Positions 36,340 to 48,260 of a stretch of 64,000 nt of DNA are shown here, piece after piece (the first letter of the stretch is position 1; every line of letters starts with the position of its first letter). The position numbers and the translations under genes were made by a program. The DNA comes from Thelonectria olida. Its lineage: Eukaryota; Ascomycota; Sordariomycetes; Hypocreales; Nectriaceae. The notes under the pieces were generated by a model, which saw nothing but the letters and a program-made list of their open reading frames with translations, had not been told where the DNA came from and did not search any database. The stretch is from assembly GCA_020736575.1 (NCBI GenBank), contig JAGPYM010000090.1, positions 1 to 64,000 of the forward strand, given 5' to 3'.

Positions 36340-36381
36340 GCAATTATTAGTATAATACTTATTAGATTTATAATAAAAGCA
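36340..36381 (-). pseudogene. gag nucleocapsid zinc knuckle, RIP-mutated
   Basis: The minus-strand codons read CFYYKSNKYYTNNC. The spacing is exactly that of a CX2CX4HX4C knuckle, with the second Cys and the His both changed to Tyr. TGT to TAT and CAT to TAT are single RIP-type transitions. Confidence 0.65.
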
Positions 36382-37513
36382 CTTGCCCCTTTTTTTTTAT
36401 ATATTAAAAATAGTTTAAAAGACCTATTATACCTATTTTACCTAGCTTTTAAAAGTTAGAGAGGCTTAGTAAGGTTTTTAGCCCCTAGCGCCCTTACTAC
36501 TTTAGCTATAAGCTATTCTAATTATATTTATATTTAATATTAGTATATTTCCTTTCTAATTTATTACTAGTAGTAATATAGCTATACTTCTTTTTAATAT
36601 TAATTACACTTAATATCTCTCTTTTAACTTATAAGATTTAATTTTAATTACTACTTTCCTATATATATAAAAGGCTATTTTATAATTAAAATAGTTAATT
36701 CCTTTACTTAAATAATATTTTTTTATTTTTCTATTTAATATATTATAAAAGTAAAATAGTATACTTTTATCTAACTATTTTAAACTTGCTATTTAAGCTA
36801 GAAGCTATTTAAACTACTAATAGAAATTATAAAATATTTTATTCTTTTTTTATTAAATATATTATAAGTTTAAAAGGGCTTCCTCCTTCTTATAATTTAT
36901 ATAATAAAAAAATATAATATATTTAATAAATACTTATAAGTTATATATATTATACTATTTGCCCCTTTTATAATATATTTTAACTTTAGGCCTAACCTTA
37001 TTTATAATAGCTATTTAAATATAAAAAAATATATTCTTTTTATTTTTAATAAAAACCTAATTAATATTTACTTTATATATAATTATTAATTGCTAGGCTG
37101 TAAATATTACCTTATTACTATTAAATAATAGCCCCTTAAGTAAGGATTTTTAAGCTTATTAAAGCTTTTAAATTAAATTAAATATTATTCTAATTATTAT
37201 AAGGGTAGTTTATAAATAGGGAGGTACTATTTATAGTTTAAAATAGTTTCTATTTTAAGTCTAGTTTTTATAATATATAGCTTCTAATTGCTTTTATTAA
37301 TTATAAAGTTATTACTATTAATATTATAAAAACTTTATATAAGTATTAAAGGTTTTTTATAGGGCTAGTAGTATACTAGTAATATTTAGGGTCCCTTTTA
37401 ATATTAAAATAAATGCCCCTTATATTTATTTTACTACTAGTACTATTAGAGTTAGGGCCTCTTATAGCCACTTCCCCTTCTAGTTTAAATTAGCTATTAT
37501 AATAAAGTTTATT

Positions 37514-37747
37514 AATTATAATAGACTGGCCCTAGGGCGTCTATAAATAGGTATTAATTATAATATTAATAAATTTAAAAAGAAAAAAGCTCTTCCCTTT
37601 TAATATATTTTAAGGCTTTACTAATACTCCTATATTATATAACCTAGCCCTTATACCCCCTATAATATATATCCGCTCCGGATGTATATTATATATGTGT
37701 TGCATGCATATATAATTAAAATATGGGCGCAGCCTGGATTTATAATA
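37514..37747 (-). repeat. LTR (5' LTR of the minus-strand element)
   Basis: Direct repeat of 30357-30591 with more GC left (CTGGCCCTAGGGCGTCTATA, ATCCGCTCCGGATGTATA, GGGCGCAGCCTGG). Read on the minus strand it starts TATTATAAATCC, which would be TG-initial before RIP. Confidence 0.8.
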
Positions 37748-38400
37748 ATAATATTTATTAATAAATTTTATATAATTAATACTAAGCTAGAGTTTAATTT
37801 ATATTTATTGATATTATATATTAAAAACTTTAACTAGTATATAAAATAGTAATTATAATAATTAAATTAAATATAGAAATTTATATAAATAGTTATAATA
37901 TAACTTATAAAAAGTAAAATATAAAATTATTTTAAAATAGTATTAATATAAATTTTATAATATTATAAATAATTAAAAAATATTATATTATATAATATAA
38001 TTAAAAAATATAAAATAAAAAATAATTATAAAAAGAAATATATTACTAATTAAATAATACCTTAAATTAAAAAATAATCTTTTATTTATAAATATAAATA
38101 AAATTAATTTTTATAAAACTAACTATTTTTAATCTTATTTTTATAAACTTTATATACAAGGCTAATTATAAACCCTATAAAAAAGCTTATTATAATAGAT
38201 ATAAGGCTAGGTTTTACTTATTTTAACTTTTATTATATACTAATACTAGGCTTATTTTAATAAATAATAATAAATTTTATATATATTTTATTTTAAAGTC
38301 TCTAGTTAATCTCTTTTATTAATAGAGTTTATTTTTTATACTATTTAATTATTATATATATAATATTAAATCTAATATAAAAGCACTTTTACTATATACG

Positions 38401-39190
38401 ACTTCTAAGCCTCCACAAGGGATGGATATTATTAATATGCTCAAACGATCTCTTTCTAACAGAAGTCAGCTAATAATCCCTCATTTAGGTTGGCCTCTTT
38501 GCCACAAAGCAGCGTGTCAGACAAGCAGCAATGACCTCCTTTCAAAATCTCGTCTTCACCACCTGGAATGTCTCATACCGGAACCTTTATATTATCTATC
38601 CAAGTGACGAAACGGACTGATACTCATTAATGGAGTTGTTTCAATTTGCCTGTCACCCCTTAGGCCAGCGTTCTTAGCCATCCGCGCCCCTACGCCCGCA
38701 CAGCCGGTCAAAGAATGGGGATGCAGATCGTGGCTGAAGAATGGCGTGGAAGAGGACTCTATCCGAGGTCGAATTCAAGAAGCTGTGGCTCACTAAGGAC
38801 GCAAAGAGCCAATTAATATGACAAGTCTTGGAGCAACCGAGAAACAACAGCACGTCGCGAAATGCACCTAAAGGCTCTGGCCAACCACTTTTCTGTTTGC
38901 TTTGCAAGCTACTGTTAGCCCCAATGGGCTCCTACTCAAGAACATCTGTATAAGGAGTGTGGGTAGTTCAAAGATGGCCAGGGCTGGCTCTTAGAGAGCC
39001 ATTCTCACCACCTGAACCTAGAACAAAGGGAACCCAATACCAATCTCCCACCATCGTCCAATTTGGAAGTGTCCAGTCCACTGCAGTAAGTCCTCCATGC
39101 CCGATATTCTTGTCCTGGCGTATTCCTCACGAGTCGAGAGCCTGGACTCGGAAAAGCGCCATTATCGACCACGGAATCTAACAGGCGGGT
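38401..39190. other. Spacer downstream of the first hydrophobin-like gene
   Basis: Composition is normal again after about 38400. Only short frames without protein character are seen. Confidence 0.5.
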
Positions 39191-39581
39191 TTAGATATAA
39201 ACGACCTTGGCGTTGCCGAAGGCGGCGCAGGTCTGGCTTGCGGACGCTCCCTACATTCAGTGGTTAGCATGGTAGTCTTTTAGAGAGACGGAGTATTGGG
39301 TCGAGAAGACGCTGAGGCTCTTCATCTAGACGTACCTGCTGGGCCTGGTTGTTACAGCAAACAGCGATGCTGTTGCAAACATCCGTCAGGCGAGAGCACT
39401 CGAAGTAGCCCAAGCCACCACTGATCTCGGAAGTGCAGCAGTAAGGAGCACCAGTGCTGCAGACAATGCTGGCGGACTGCTTTCCAACGGGGCGAGAGGG
39501 CTTCTCCGGGGGAGCGCGGCCGGGCGAAGCGAGAGCGCCGGTGGCGGCAATGGCAAGAGCGATGATGGAGGTAACCTGCAT
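39191..39581 (-). CDS. Hydrophobin-like small secreted protein (8 Cys)
   Basis: Exon 1 is 39336-39581 and exon 2 is 39191-39250. The 85-bp intron (39251-39335) starts GTACGT, has GCTAAC, and ends TGTAG. The product is 101 aa. Signal peptide MQVTSIIALAIAATGALA. The mature protein has Cys in the order C, CC, C, C, CC, C with spacings x6, x12, x6, x5, x13 and an 11-residue tail. Exon 2 supplies the eighth Cys (SQTCAAFGN). The order and the C-x5-CC step are those of hydrophobins, surface-active wall proteins. The CC-to-C4 (x12) and C4-to-C5 (x6) loops are shorter than usual for class I, and C4-C5 is too short for class II. I therefore call it hydrophobin-like. It is divergent from a related gene at 40909. 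Confidence 0.8.
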
Positions 39582-39717
39582 TTTGGATTTTGAGAAGTCT
39601 TGGTGATTTTAAAAGAAGGGAGTATTGAGCTGGAGATTGGTCTGGATGTATGATGTTGCTTGTTGACTGTGGTGTGTGAGTGACGAGAACTGTAGAATCT
39701 GGAAGGGTTCTGCCCTT

Positions 39718-39723
39718 CTTATA
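39718..39723 (-). promoter_or_regulatory. TATA box of the 39581 hydrophobin-like gene
   Basis: TATAAG on the minus strand, 137 bp upstream of the ATG and surrounded by a pyrimidine/purine-biased leader. Inference from motif and spacing. Confidence 0.35.
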
Positions 39724-39954
39724 GTTTTTGTTTCTCTATTGACGAGGGCCTTTGCGACCTTTTCTCTTCCCCTGAGAATGCAGCGATGCCCACGGGTCAT
39801 GGTAGACCAATCGTTGGCTCCTGGCTCGGCATCTTTGGCCGTGACTCAGAAACTAATGACCTAGTTGCAGCCCCCAAGCTCTATTCTGAGTGTGTTGTTG
39901 ATGTCACGAGAGGTTTCCTGAGCTTATTGACCCAACATATCCAACTATTTTGTC

Positions 39955-40455
39955 TAGATCAGCGTGCTCGGAGCTGAGAGCTGCATCCTGGACCGGTCTG
40001 GATGCTGACAGTCGACGAAGCCACCTTGATGAAAGAACTGTACCTCACACCACTTGTCTCCGTTTTGATGAGATTTTTGAAACTATTGAACTTATTTCGT
40101 GAGTCTGAGATTATCCCGAGCAACTAAATGATGATATTCAAGGCAAGGCTTCCAAGTGTCTTGACCTAATTCGTCCGGTTGAATAGACCGAAGGTTTTGG
40201 GCATGCATCCTAGACCGGTGTGGATGCTGACGGTTAACGAAGCCATCGTGATGAGAGACCTGTACCTCGCGCCTCCTTTTTCCACATTGTCATCAGGTTC
40301 CTAGAAGTATTGAGCTCATTTTGTGAATCTGACATTCTTCCGAGCAAATAGATGTCTATGTATAATGGCATTCAACCAAGTGTCCCAAGCTAATGTGTCC
40401 CATTGATAGACCAACCTTGTGGGGCTGCATTCAGGAACGGTCTAGATGCTGTACT
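39955..40455 (+). repeat. Imperfect tandem repeat of about 225 bp in the divergent promoter region
   Basis: Units start with TAGA(C/T)C at 39955, 40184 and 40407, giving periods of 229 and 223 bp; the third unit is partial. Shared blocks include GCATCCTGGACCGGTCTGGA / GCATCCTAGACCGGTGTGGA, GATGCTGAC.GT..ACGAAGCCA, GTACCTC.C.CC and CCAAGTGTC. The region separates two divergently transcribed hydrophobin-like genes. Confidence 0.75.
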
Positions 40456-40908
40456 ACTGACAGGCCGACAGCCGAGATGGCCAACACAATGATGCAGCAG
40501 GAAATGCATGGTGACCTGGCTCCAGTGCCGATGGTCCGTGGCTAGTCTCAGCCAGCCACAAGTGCCGACGGACCGGACGGTCAGGGATCGGAGAATGGCA
40601 ATGCCATATAAAGTTATGCTCACTTTTTCAAGTCTCCAGGTTTTGTAGAAATCATCAGGTGTCCACCGTTTGTGGCTTGTGGCTTGCATCGCACTATTCA
40701 CCTACCAACATCGAATACGAGACTGAGTCAGTTCGGGTGTCGGGTGACTTGCCGACAACCATTGTTCACTTCTATGTCCTGCTCTGCCCCTCCAGGGACT
40801 AGATCTCCACCTCTCGCCATCCTTTGAAATTTCCGATCCTGTTAGGTCTTGTTCCTGTTCCTGCTTCCTTGCAAACCCGCCGCCATCACTCACTTCTACC
40901 CCGCGATC

Positions 40909-41464
40909 ATGCAAGCTTCTGCTATCCTCTACTGCCTCGTCCTCCTGCAGGGCGCTCTGGCAACGCCGATTGAGGGGCCAGCCCCAGAGGTCGAGCGTCG
41001 AGACATTGAGCCTAGAGCTCCAACTCCCTTGGACATTCCATTCCCTGGATTCCCAGCCCGCAACCGTGGAAAGAAGGGTGGGTATTCTGAGAACGCGAGA
41101 CGTTTAGAATCCGCAGCTAACGAGAAGTTGCCGTTCCAGGAGGAAAAGGAGACGACTGTGCCACCCAGCAGAGCACCCTTTGCTCCGCCGGGAGTCCGTA
41201 CTGCTGTATCAGTGACGGCAATGGCGGTAGGTGGCCTCATTGCTACCATGCCATTCAGGGAAACTCTAACAAGTGTTTGCAGGTCACGTCTGTCAGAACA
41301 CGACCGCATGCACTCAGACTGTCATTTGCTGCAACAATAACAATGGAGTAAGTAGCTTGAAGTTTCCCTAGCAAGGTGTCCACCACTAATGGCATGTCTA
41401 GTTCCAAATCTGCATCGGCGACCTCGACTTCAATATGCCAATTACCATCAATATATATACGTAG
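40909..41464 (+). CDS. Hydrophobin-like small secreted protein, four exons
   Basis: Exons 40909-41077, 41140-41226, 41283-41347 and 41402-41464 give 127 aa. Introns of 62, 56 and 54 bp begin GTGGGT, GTAGGT and GTAAGT. The first has a GCTAAC branch site, and all phases agree. Signal peptide MQASAILYCLVLLQGALA, then a Pro-rich propeptide-like segment with Arg-Arg and Lys-Lys pairs, then the Cys core: CSAGSPYCC, HVCQNTTAC, TQTVICC, FQICIG. Spacings are x6, x9, x5, x5, x8, with one additional Cys (DDC) before the core. It has the same order and C-x5-CC step as the 39191 gene, so the two are probably paralogs, arranged head-to-head 1.3 kb apart. Hydrophobins coat aerial hyphae and spores. The single long unspliced frame is misleading: only splicing exposes the Cys pattern. 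Confidence 0.85.
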
Positions 41465-42529
41465 ACGGGCCTTGTATCTTTCGGAGACGTGGATAAGCTG
41501 CGTGCTTCCTAGATATAAATGAGGACATAGGGATATGGGCTCTGGGGGAACCTGCCGTGATTTAAGTACCCATCCCCGGCATGTTAAGGGTTCAATTTGA
41601 CCCGGAAACCATTTCCGTCCAGGCTAGGAGAGTAGCTAAGAAATGCCATGTCTTTGATTAAGCTTAATTGCCCGCTTGATAAGAGTGACAGAATGCAATT
41701 GCCACTTAACATCCTAAGTGGGCCTCCAGCCCCTTGTGGTGATTGGCGATTCCCCTTCGAGCTGGTCTTGGCTGTTTCAGGTGCACCCTGGGGTTCTGGG
41801 CAAGTTCTCCCACAGCTGCCTCCAAGCTCGTGTGCGATGTGGCATGGAAGCCCTGAATTGTAGATACGCGCATACACCATCAAAGGCGCCAGACCCCAGA
41901 GCGTGGAGGGTATTGCTCGTTGTCGGCGAGTGAATGGCTAGAGACATCGTTGCAAAAGCCCGACACATGATCTTCAATTCAAAACCCCCATCGAAACCTG
42001 AAAAGAGTTTCTCTCCCTCATCGCGTCAATCAGAGGACGAATCACACTGACCTCGGAGCCCCAAGGAGGCAGCCACACAAGTTTACTATTTACTATTTAA
42101 TCTAATCTCCAAATACATGGTCTAAGGCTGTCACAGGCTGAAGTCTGGAGGAAAACTCAGCAGTGAAAACGATCACCTACAAGACGAGATATCCCAAGTC
42201 GCGATTATTAAAGCTGACATCATGGGGAGGACATGTTCCTTATGTAAATATCTGAACCCTAATGTCGCAAGCCGGTCTCAGGTCATCAAAGCGCTCCAAG
42301 ACACCTACCAGATATCTCGGAAAAAAGCCCAATGCCGGTCCCTTGTCACTTACAGCTGAGTGGTACTTGGCTGTTCCCTACCACCGGTGAGTCCCAATCT
42401 TCCCATGAATCCAGGAGTCCGACATTTTATGCCGAGGCAAAAGGCGACAAATTATGGACCGTCTTTGCCAGTCCCCGCACCCTCTTAAGCGTATATGTTA
42501 CTAGTTGTCTACTAATAAGTGATTTTATT
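41465..42529. other. Spacer between hydrophobin-like gene and AT block 4
   Basis: Normal composition until about 42510. No supported gene. Confidence 0.5.
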
Positions 42530-42795
42530 TTTACTTAAATATTAAGTAGAACTTATATTAAATTAAAAGTAAGTAATTTAATTAAATTAATATAATAGTT
42601 ATAAATAAATTAGTTTTAATAATAATATATTAAGTTTTTTAATTATAATTTTAATTATTTTTAATTATTATATATTTTAATTTAATTATAAAAAGTGTTC
42701 TAGTAAAAGAATATATAAAAAGTTAATTTTATAATTAATAGTTTTTATTATAATATTAACTTTTTAATATATTTTTTTATTTAATTACTTTACTT

Positions 42796-43646
42796 ATTAT
42801 TAGTAAAAAAGCTAATAATTTAAATATATAAAAAAGTTTATATAACTTAAACCCTAGCTTTATATTTATAATAATATACTTTTTAATAGGGCTTATAATT
42901 AATTTTAAAATAAAAGCTTTTATTAAACAAATCTTATTTTAAATATTTAATATAAAAATAGCTTTTTATTTAATTTTAATTTATATAATTTAACTAATAA
43001 TATAATATATAATAATTAAAATATTTAACTTTTTATTAATTAAATATAATATAATTTAATTAAATTATAATAGCTATATAATTACTTATTATATATTAAA
43101 ATATATAAGTTTTATAAAAAAATATTAAACTAATAAAAAGTTAAAAAAAGCATATTAAATAGTAATAACTTTTAAATATTTTTATATTAGCTAATATAAA
43201 TATACTATTAAAAGTAACATAAAAAACTAATTTAATTCTTTTAAACTATTATATTTTAATAAAAGATTTTAATATATAAATTAATATTGTAAGATTTAAA
43301 AAGAAAAATTAACTAATTTAATTAGCTTTTAAATTATATAAAAAATTTAAAAATATAATTTAAAGTTATAATTTTAAAAGCTATTATATATCATAGTAAT
43401 AATATAAATGGTTATTTAAAAGGCTATAAAAGAAAAATTTTAAAATAAGAAGTAAATTAAATATATAAGTAAATATAAGAGTTAAAAAGTGAAAAGGGGG
43501 GGATGCTAAAAGGGTTAAGTAAAAAAGAAGGTTTAAAAATAAGTAAATAGGTGTAAAAGTAATAAAATTAATAAAAATAAGTAAAGTAATTAAATAGAAA
43601 AATATATAAAAGAGTTAAAATAATAATAGAATTTACTAATTATATA
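42796..43646 (-). repeat. R1 copy, reverse orientation
   Basis: Begins with AAAAAAGCTAATAATTTA (the right end of R1) and ends with TTTACTAATTATA (the left end). It contains the reverse complement of the 'gcccctta' and 'agacctatt' region at about 43490-43560. Confidence 0.65.
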
Positions 43647-43773
43647 ATAATTAGAAAAAATATATATTTATAAAATATAATAAAAGAATTTAATAGTATT
43701 TAAATTAAAGCTTATAATATAGTTTTATCAGCTTATTATATTTATAACATTAAAAAGTTATAACTTAATAAAT

Positions 43774-44666
43774 CTTTATAATTAGTAACTTTTATTATTA
43801 TATAAACTCTTAATATATTTTACTATCTAGTTGCTTTATTCTATTTCTATTAGTTTAAATGCCCTTAGACCTATTGTAACCTTTTTTTACACTTTCCTTT
43901 TTTATTTAACATTTTTAGCCCCTTACTTTTTTAACTCTTATATCTATTTAACCTACTTTTTATTTTTAAATTTTCCTTCCCTTTTAAGTAACTATTTAAA
44001 TTATTACTACTATATATAGTAGCTACTAGAGCTATAGCTTATAGGCATCTAATTAGATTATTTTAATAAATTATATATTATTATTATTAAAATAGTTTTT
44101 TCTTTCCCTTTTAAAAAGTTATATAAGGTTTTAAAATTTCTATTTAAAAAAGTTATAATAGTATTAATATATATTAGGTCTTTTAATTAGAATCTTATAA
44201 CTTAAAATAATTAAATTAATTTTTTAATTAATATTTAATAGAATATTTATATTAGGTAGTATAAGAATGCTTAAGAGTTATAACTCCTTTAAGTGCCTAT
44301 TATAGTCTCTTATTAGTTTAATATACTTAAGGAAATCTATATATTTTAATATGTAGCAAGTAGCTATGCAGCTTTTATTATTTAGTTGGATTATATTGCG
44401 TTTAATTAAAGTTAGGCATTTTAGCTATTATATATAATATTATTATTTAAGTTATACGGACTAGGGTCGGATGGAAAGAATAAGTACTTTTATATTAGAG
44501 GCCTGAAATAAGGTTCTTTAAGTAAGGTTTACTTAGCTAGGACTTTTATTTTAAAACTAATTATACGTTTTATTAAAAACCGTATTATAATAAATATAAG
44601 AGTAGGGTTTAGCTTATATTAATCTCTATTATATGTTTAAATTATTAGCTTTTTTAATAATAATAA
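43774..44666 (+). repeat. R1 copy, full length, best preserved in the AT blocks with 34710-35608
   Basis: Collinear over its whole length with 34710-35608, from TTTATAATTAGTAACTTTTA to ATTATTAGCTTTTTTAATAA, including GCCCTTAGACCTATT, TAGCAAGTAGCTATGCAG and ACGGACTAGGGTCGG. Confidence 0.75.
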
Positions 44667-44875
44667 TAATTTAATAAATAAAAAAAGGTTTAAGTTTAAT
44701 ATTATTAATATAATAAAATAGAAAAATATAATATTATTAAATAAATATAAGTTTTAAAATTAAAAGCTTATATAATGAAACTTTTTAATATATTTATATA
44801 TTTTTATAAAAGTAAACTTATTAAACTTTTAAATAATACTTATTATAACTAGCTTATAAGTATAATATTAGCTAT

Positions 44876-45722
44876 TTTTATAATTAGTAATTTCTATTAT
44901 TATATAAATATTATAATATATTTTACTATTTAATTATTTTATTTTATTTCTATTAATTTAAATACTTTTAAAACTATTTTAATCTTTTTTATACTTTTTT
45001 ATTTATTTAATTTTTTTTAATTTGTAATTTATTTAACTTTTATATTTAATTAAGTTATATTGTATTTTTAAAAATCTTTTTATAGCTTTTTAAATAATAA
45101 TTTAAATTATTACTATTATATATAATAGCTTTTATAATTATAACTTATAAGTATTTAATTAAATTATTTTAATAAATTATTTATTTTTAATATTAAAATA
45201 GTTTTTTTTTTTTACTTTTAAAAAATTATATATAGTTTTTAACTTTCTATTTAAAAAAGCTAAAATAGTATTAATATATATTAAATTTTTTAATTAAACT
45301 TTTATAATTTAAAATAATTAAATTAATTTTTAATTAATATTTAATAATATATTTATATTAGTATAAAAATATTTAAAACTTATAACTCTTTTAAATGTTT
45401 ATTAAAATCTTTTATATATTTAATATATTTAATAAAATTTATATATTTTAATATATAGTAAAGAGTTATATAACTTCTATTATTTAATTATATTATATTA
45501 TATTTAAATAATAATAAGTAAATTATTTAAACTATTATATATTATATTATTAATTAAATTATATAAATTATAATTAAATAAAAAAGTACTTTTATATTAA
45601 AAGCTTAAAATAAGGTTTTTTAAATAAGCTTTATTAAAAAGCTTATAATAATAAATATAAAATTAAAATTTACCTTATATTAACCTTTATTATATATTTA
45701 AATTATTAGTAATTTTTATAAT
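44876..45722 (+). repeat. R1 copy, strongly degraded
   Basis: Same order of landmarks as 43774-44666, with nearly all remaining G/C replaced by A/T. It ends AATTATTAGTAATTTTTATA. Confidence 0.6.
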
Positions 45723-45737
45723 AAAAATATTAGTTAT

Positions 45738-47075
45738 TATTATTATTATTAAAAAGCTAATAATTTAAATATATAATAGAAGTTAATATAAGCTAAACCC
45801 TAGCCTTATATTTATTATAATAAGCTTTTTAATAGGCCTTATAATTAGTTTTAAAATATAAGTCCCTATTAAATAAAATTTACTTAAGGGATCTTATTTT
45901 AAGCTTTGAATATAAAAGTACCTTTTTATTTAACTTTAGTTTATATAATTTAACTAATAATATAATATAATAGCTAAAATGCTTAACCCTTTATTAATTA
46001 AATATAATATAATTTAATTAAATAATAAAAGCTATATAATTACTTATTATATATTAGAATATATAAATTCCCTTAAATATATTAAACTAATAAAAGATTT
46101 TAATACGTATTTAAAAGAGTTATAACTTTTAAATATTTTTATATTATTTAATATAAATATACTATTAAATATTAATTAAAGAATTAATTTAATTATTTTA
46201 AATTATAAAATTCTAATTAAAAGATTTAATATATATTAATATTATTATTATATATAATATTTTGTATTTTTAATAGCTAGCCCTATTTTATATTATTTAT
46301 AAGGGAAAGACCTCTAGCTTTTAAATATATATAAAGTTAAACGCCCCTATAAGCAATTAGTTATAATATATAATTATATAATTAATTAACTAATAGCTAA
46401 TATAATATACTTTAACTTTTAAAACTAGCTTTTAGCTCTTATAATATTAGAAAATCTACTAATTATATTTAATTATTTATATATTAATATAATATAGGCT
46501 AATTAGAAAGCTCTTTTATATATAGCCTAGAAGTATTATAAATATTACTTGCACTTAACTAGCTACTAGCTGCTAGAATTAAACTAATAGCCGTTTTTTT
46601 TATTTCTAACTTAAGCTTCTAATTTAAAAGGTTTAGCTTAATTGTAACTAGAGATATATTACTATAACCAAAGCTGGAATTAATAGTATTATAACTTTTT
46701 TAAATAGAAATTTAATAATTTTATATAACCTTTTAAAAGAAAAAAAGAAAAACTATTTTAATAATAATAATAAGTAATTTATTAAAATAATTTTATTAAA
46801 TACTTATAAGTTATTATTTTAAAAGCTATTATATATAACAATAATAATTTAAATAGTTATTTAAAAGACTATAAAAAAGAATTAAAAATAAAAAGTAAGT
46901 TAAATAAATATAAGGGTTAAGAAAGTGGGGGGCTAAAAATATTAAATAAAAAGAAAAGTGTAAAAAAGGTTAAAATAGATTTAAAAGTATTTAAACTAAT
47001 AGAAATAAAATAAGGTAATAAAATAGTAAAATATATTAAAAAGTTTATTTAATAAAAGAATTACTAATTATAAAA
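45738..47075 (-). repeat. R1 copy, reverse orientation, interrupted by R2
   Basis: Starts ATTATTATTAAAAAGCTAAT and runs in reverse to TTACTAATTATAAA. Subtracting the inserted segment 46250-46685 leaves about 0.9 kb, the length of the other full copies. Confidence 0.65.
46250..46685. mobile_element. R2 element inserted in an R1 copy
   Basis: About 435 bp absent from the other R1 copies, bounded by similar short sequences (ATATTATTA at the left, ATAGTATTA at the right), consistent with a short target-site duplication. A second copy is at about 23400-24480, split by other DNA. Shared blocks include CTAGCTTTTAAGCGCAC-like, CTTATAATATTAGAAAA and TAACTAGCTACTAGCT. The mechanism is unknown; its size would fit a solo LTR or a small non-autonomous element. 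Confidence 0.55.
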
Positions 47076-47739
47076 ATAATATTTATTATAAAAATACTTT
47101 ATTTAATAAAGTATAATTAAAATTACTTTTTCTATTATAAATATTAATTTATTTTTAAACTTTGTATTAACTTTTTAATATTTAATTAAAAGTTTAAATA
47201 TTTATATTTTTTAAAAAATTACTTTTATTAAAAATATTTTAAAATTAAAATATAAAGAAGTAAATATATAATAAACTTTTTAATAAAGCTAAGCTACTAA
47301 TTATATTAATTATTTAATAACTTTTCTATTTTTATATTTACTATTTTTAAAAGGAAAAAAAAGTTTAAAATTTTTATATATTATAGGTACTATTTTATTA
47401 CTAGTATATAATAAGTTAATATAAAAGTTAAGAAAGTAAAATAAAGTTATAAAATGAGTTTTAACTTATTATAACTATTAGTATTATTTAATATTAAATT
47501 ATATATATAAATAAATATTAAATAGTTTAAATTTAATTAGTAAAAAATATAAATAAAATATTAATTAAATTTAAATATTTAATAATTAGTTTTTAATAGA
47601 AATATAAGAGTTTAAATATTTTTATTATAAATAAATATATAAAAAAATACAAACTATTAGTTAAAAGTTTAAAAGGGCACTTATAAATATAAGTAAAATA
47701 AAGCTACTATTATATTTAAAAAGTATATAATTAATAAGT

Positions 47740-47975
47740 ATTTTTACAATTAGAAATTTGTATTATTATATAAACTCTTTAATATATTTTACTATTTAAT
47801 TACCTTATTTTATTTCTATTAGAAATATAATTCCTTAAGTATAGTTTATTTAATAAAAACTTTCATTTTAAAACTAATTATAAGCCCTATTAAAAGGCTT
47901 ATTATAATAAATATAAGGCTAGGGTTTAGCTTATATTAACTTTTATTATATTATTAAATTATTAGCTTTTTTAAT
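47740..47975 (+). repeat. R1 copy with internal deletion
   Basis: Has the R1 left end (TTTACAATTAGAAATTTGTA) joined directly to the right portion (CCTTAAGTATAGTTTATTTA to AGCTTTTTTAATAATAATAA). Confidence 0.6.
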
Positions 47976-48260
47976 AATAATAATTAATAGCTATAAAAAT
48001 CCCCCCTAATACTAACTAAGTTAATATAATTATTTATATAAAATGCATATATTTAATTAAGTTAAATTTTAAACCTAATAATACTATTATATAACACTAG
48101 CATTATATAAAGGACATTCGTAAGTAGAATACAAATAGTTAATAAGATATAAGTAGATTAAGGGGGGAGGAATATAAACAATCCTTAGATGCCTATTTAT
48201 CTCTCCTTACTAATTGAGGTAGTTACTAGGGAGCCGGAAATCCGGCATCGATAGACAGCT

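Larger units (their letters stand above)
30357..37747 (-). mobile_element. Decayed Ty3/gypsy-type LTR retrotransposon (about 7.4 kb)
   Basis: Two direct repeats of about 235 bp (30357-30591 and 37514-37747) enclose minus-strand remnants in the order expected for Ty3/gypsy: gag zinc knuckle (36340-36381), reverse transcriptase (about 33960-34560), RNase H region (about 33200-33760) and integrase (about 31950-32900). Every frame contains many stops, and the changes seen are almost all C to T or G to A. The element also contains an R1 copy between gag and pol, probably a later nested insertion. It cannot be active. Confidence 0.85.
29900..38400. repeat. AT block 3: 8.5 kb of RIP-degraded repeat DNA
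   Basis: Nearly continuous A/T with TA excess and no open frames. Detectable inside are a Ty3/gypsy element (30357-37747), a copy of R1 (34710-35608), a tandem repeat (30661-30970) and an R1-type right end at about 38165-38290. Confidence 0.85.
42530..48110. repeat. AT block 4: clustered R1 copies, RIP-degraded
   Basis: 5.6 kb of A/T-dominated DNA consisting largely of R1 copies in both orientations, with one R2 insertion. No coding frame. Confidence 0.85.
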
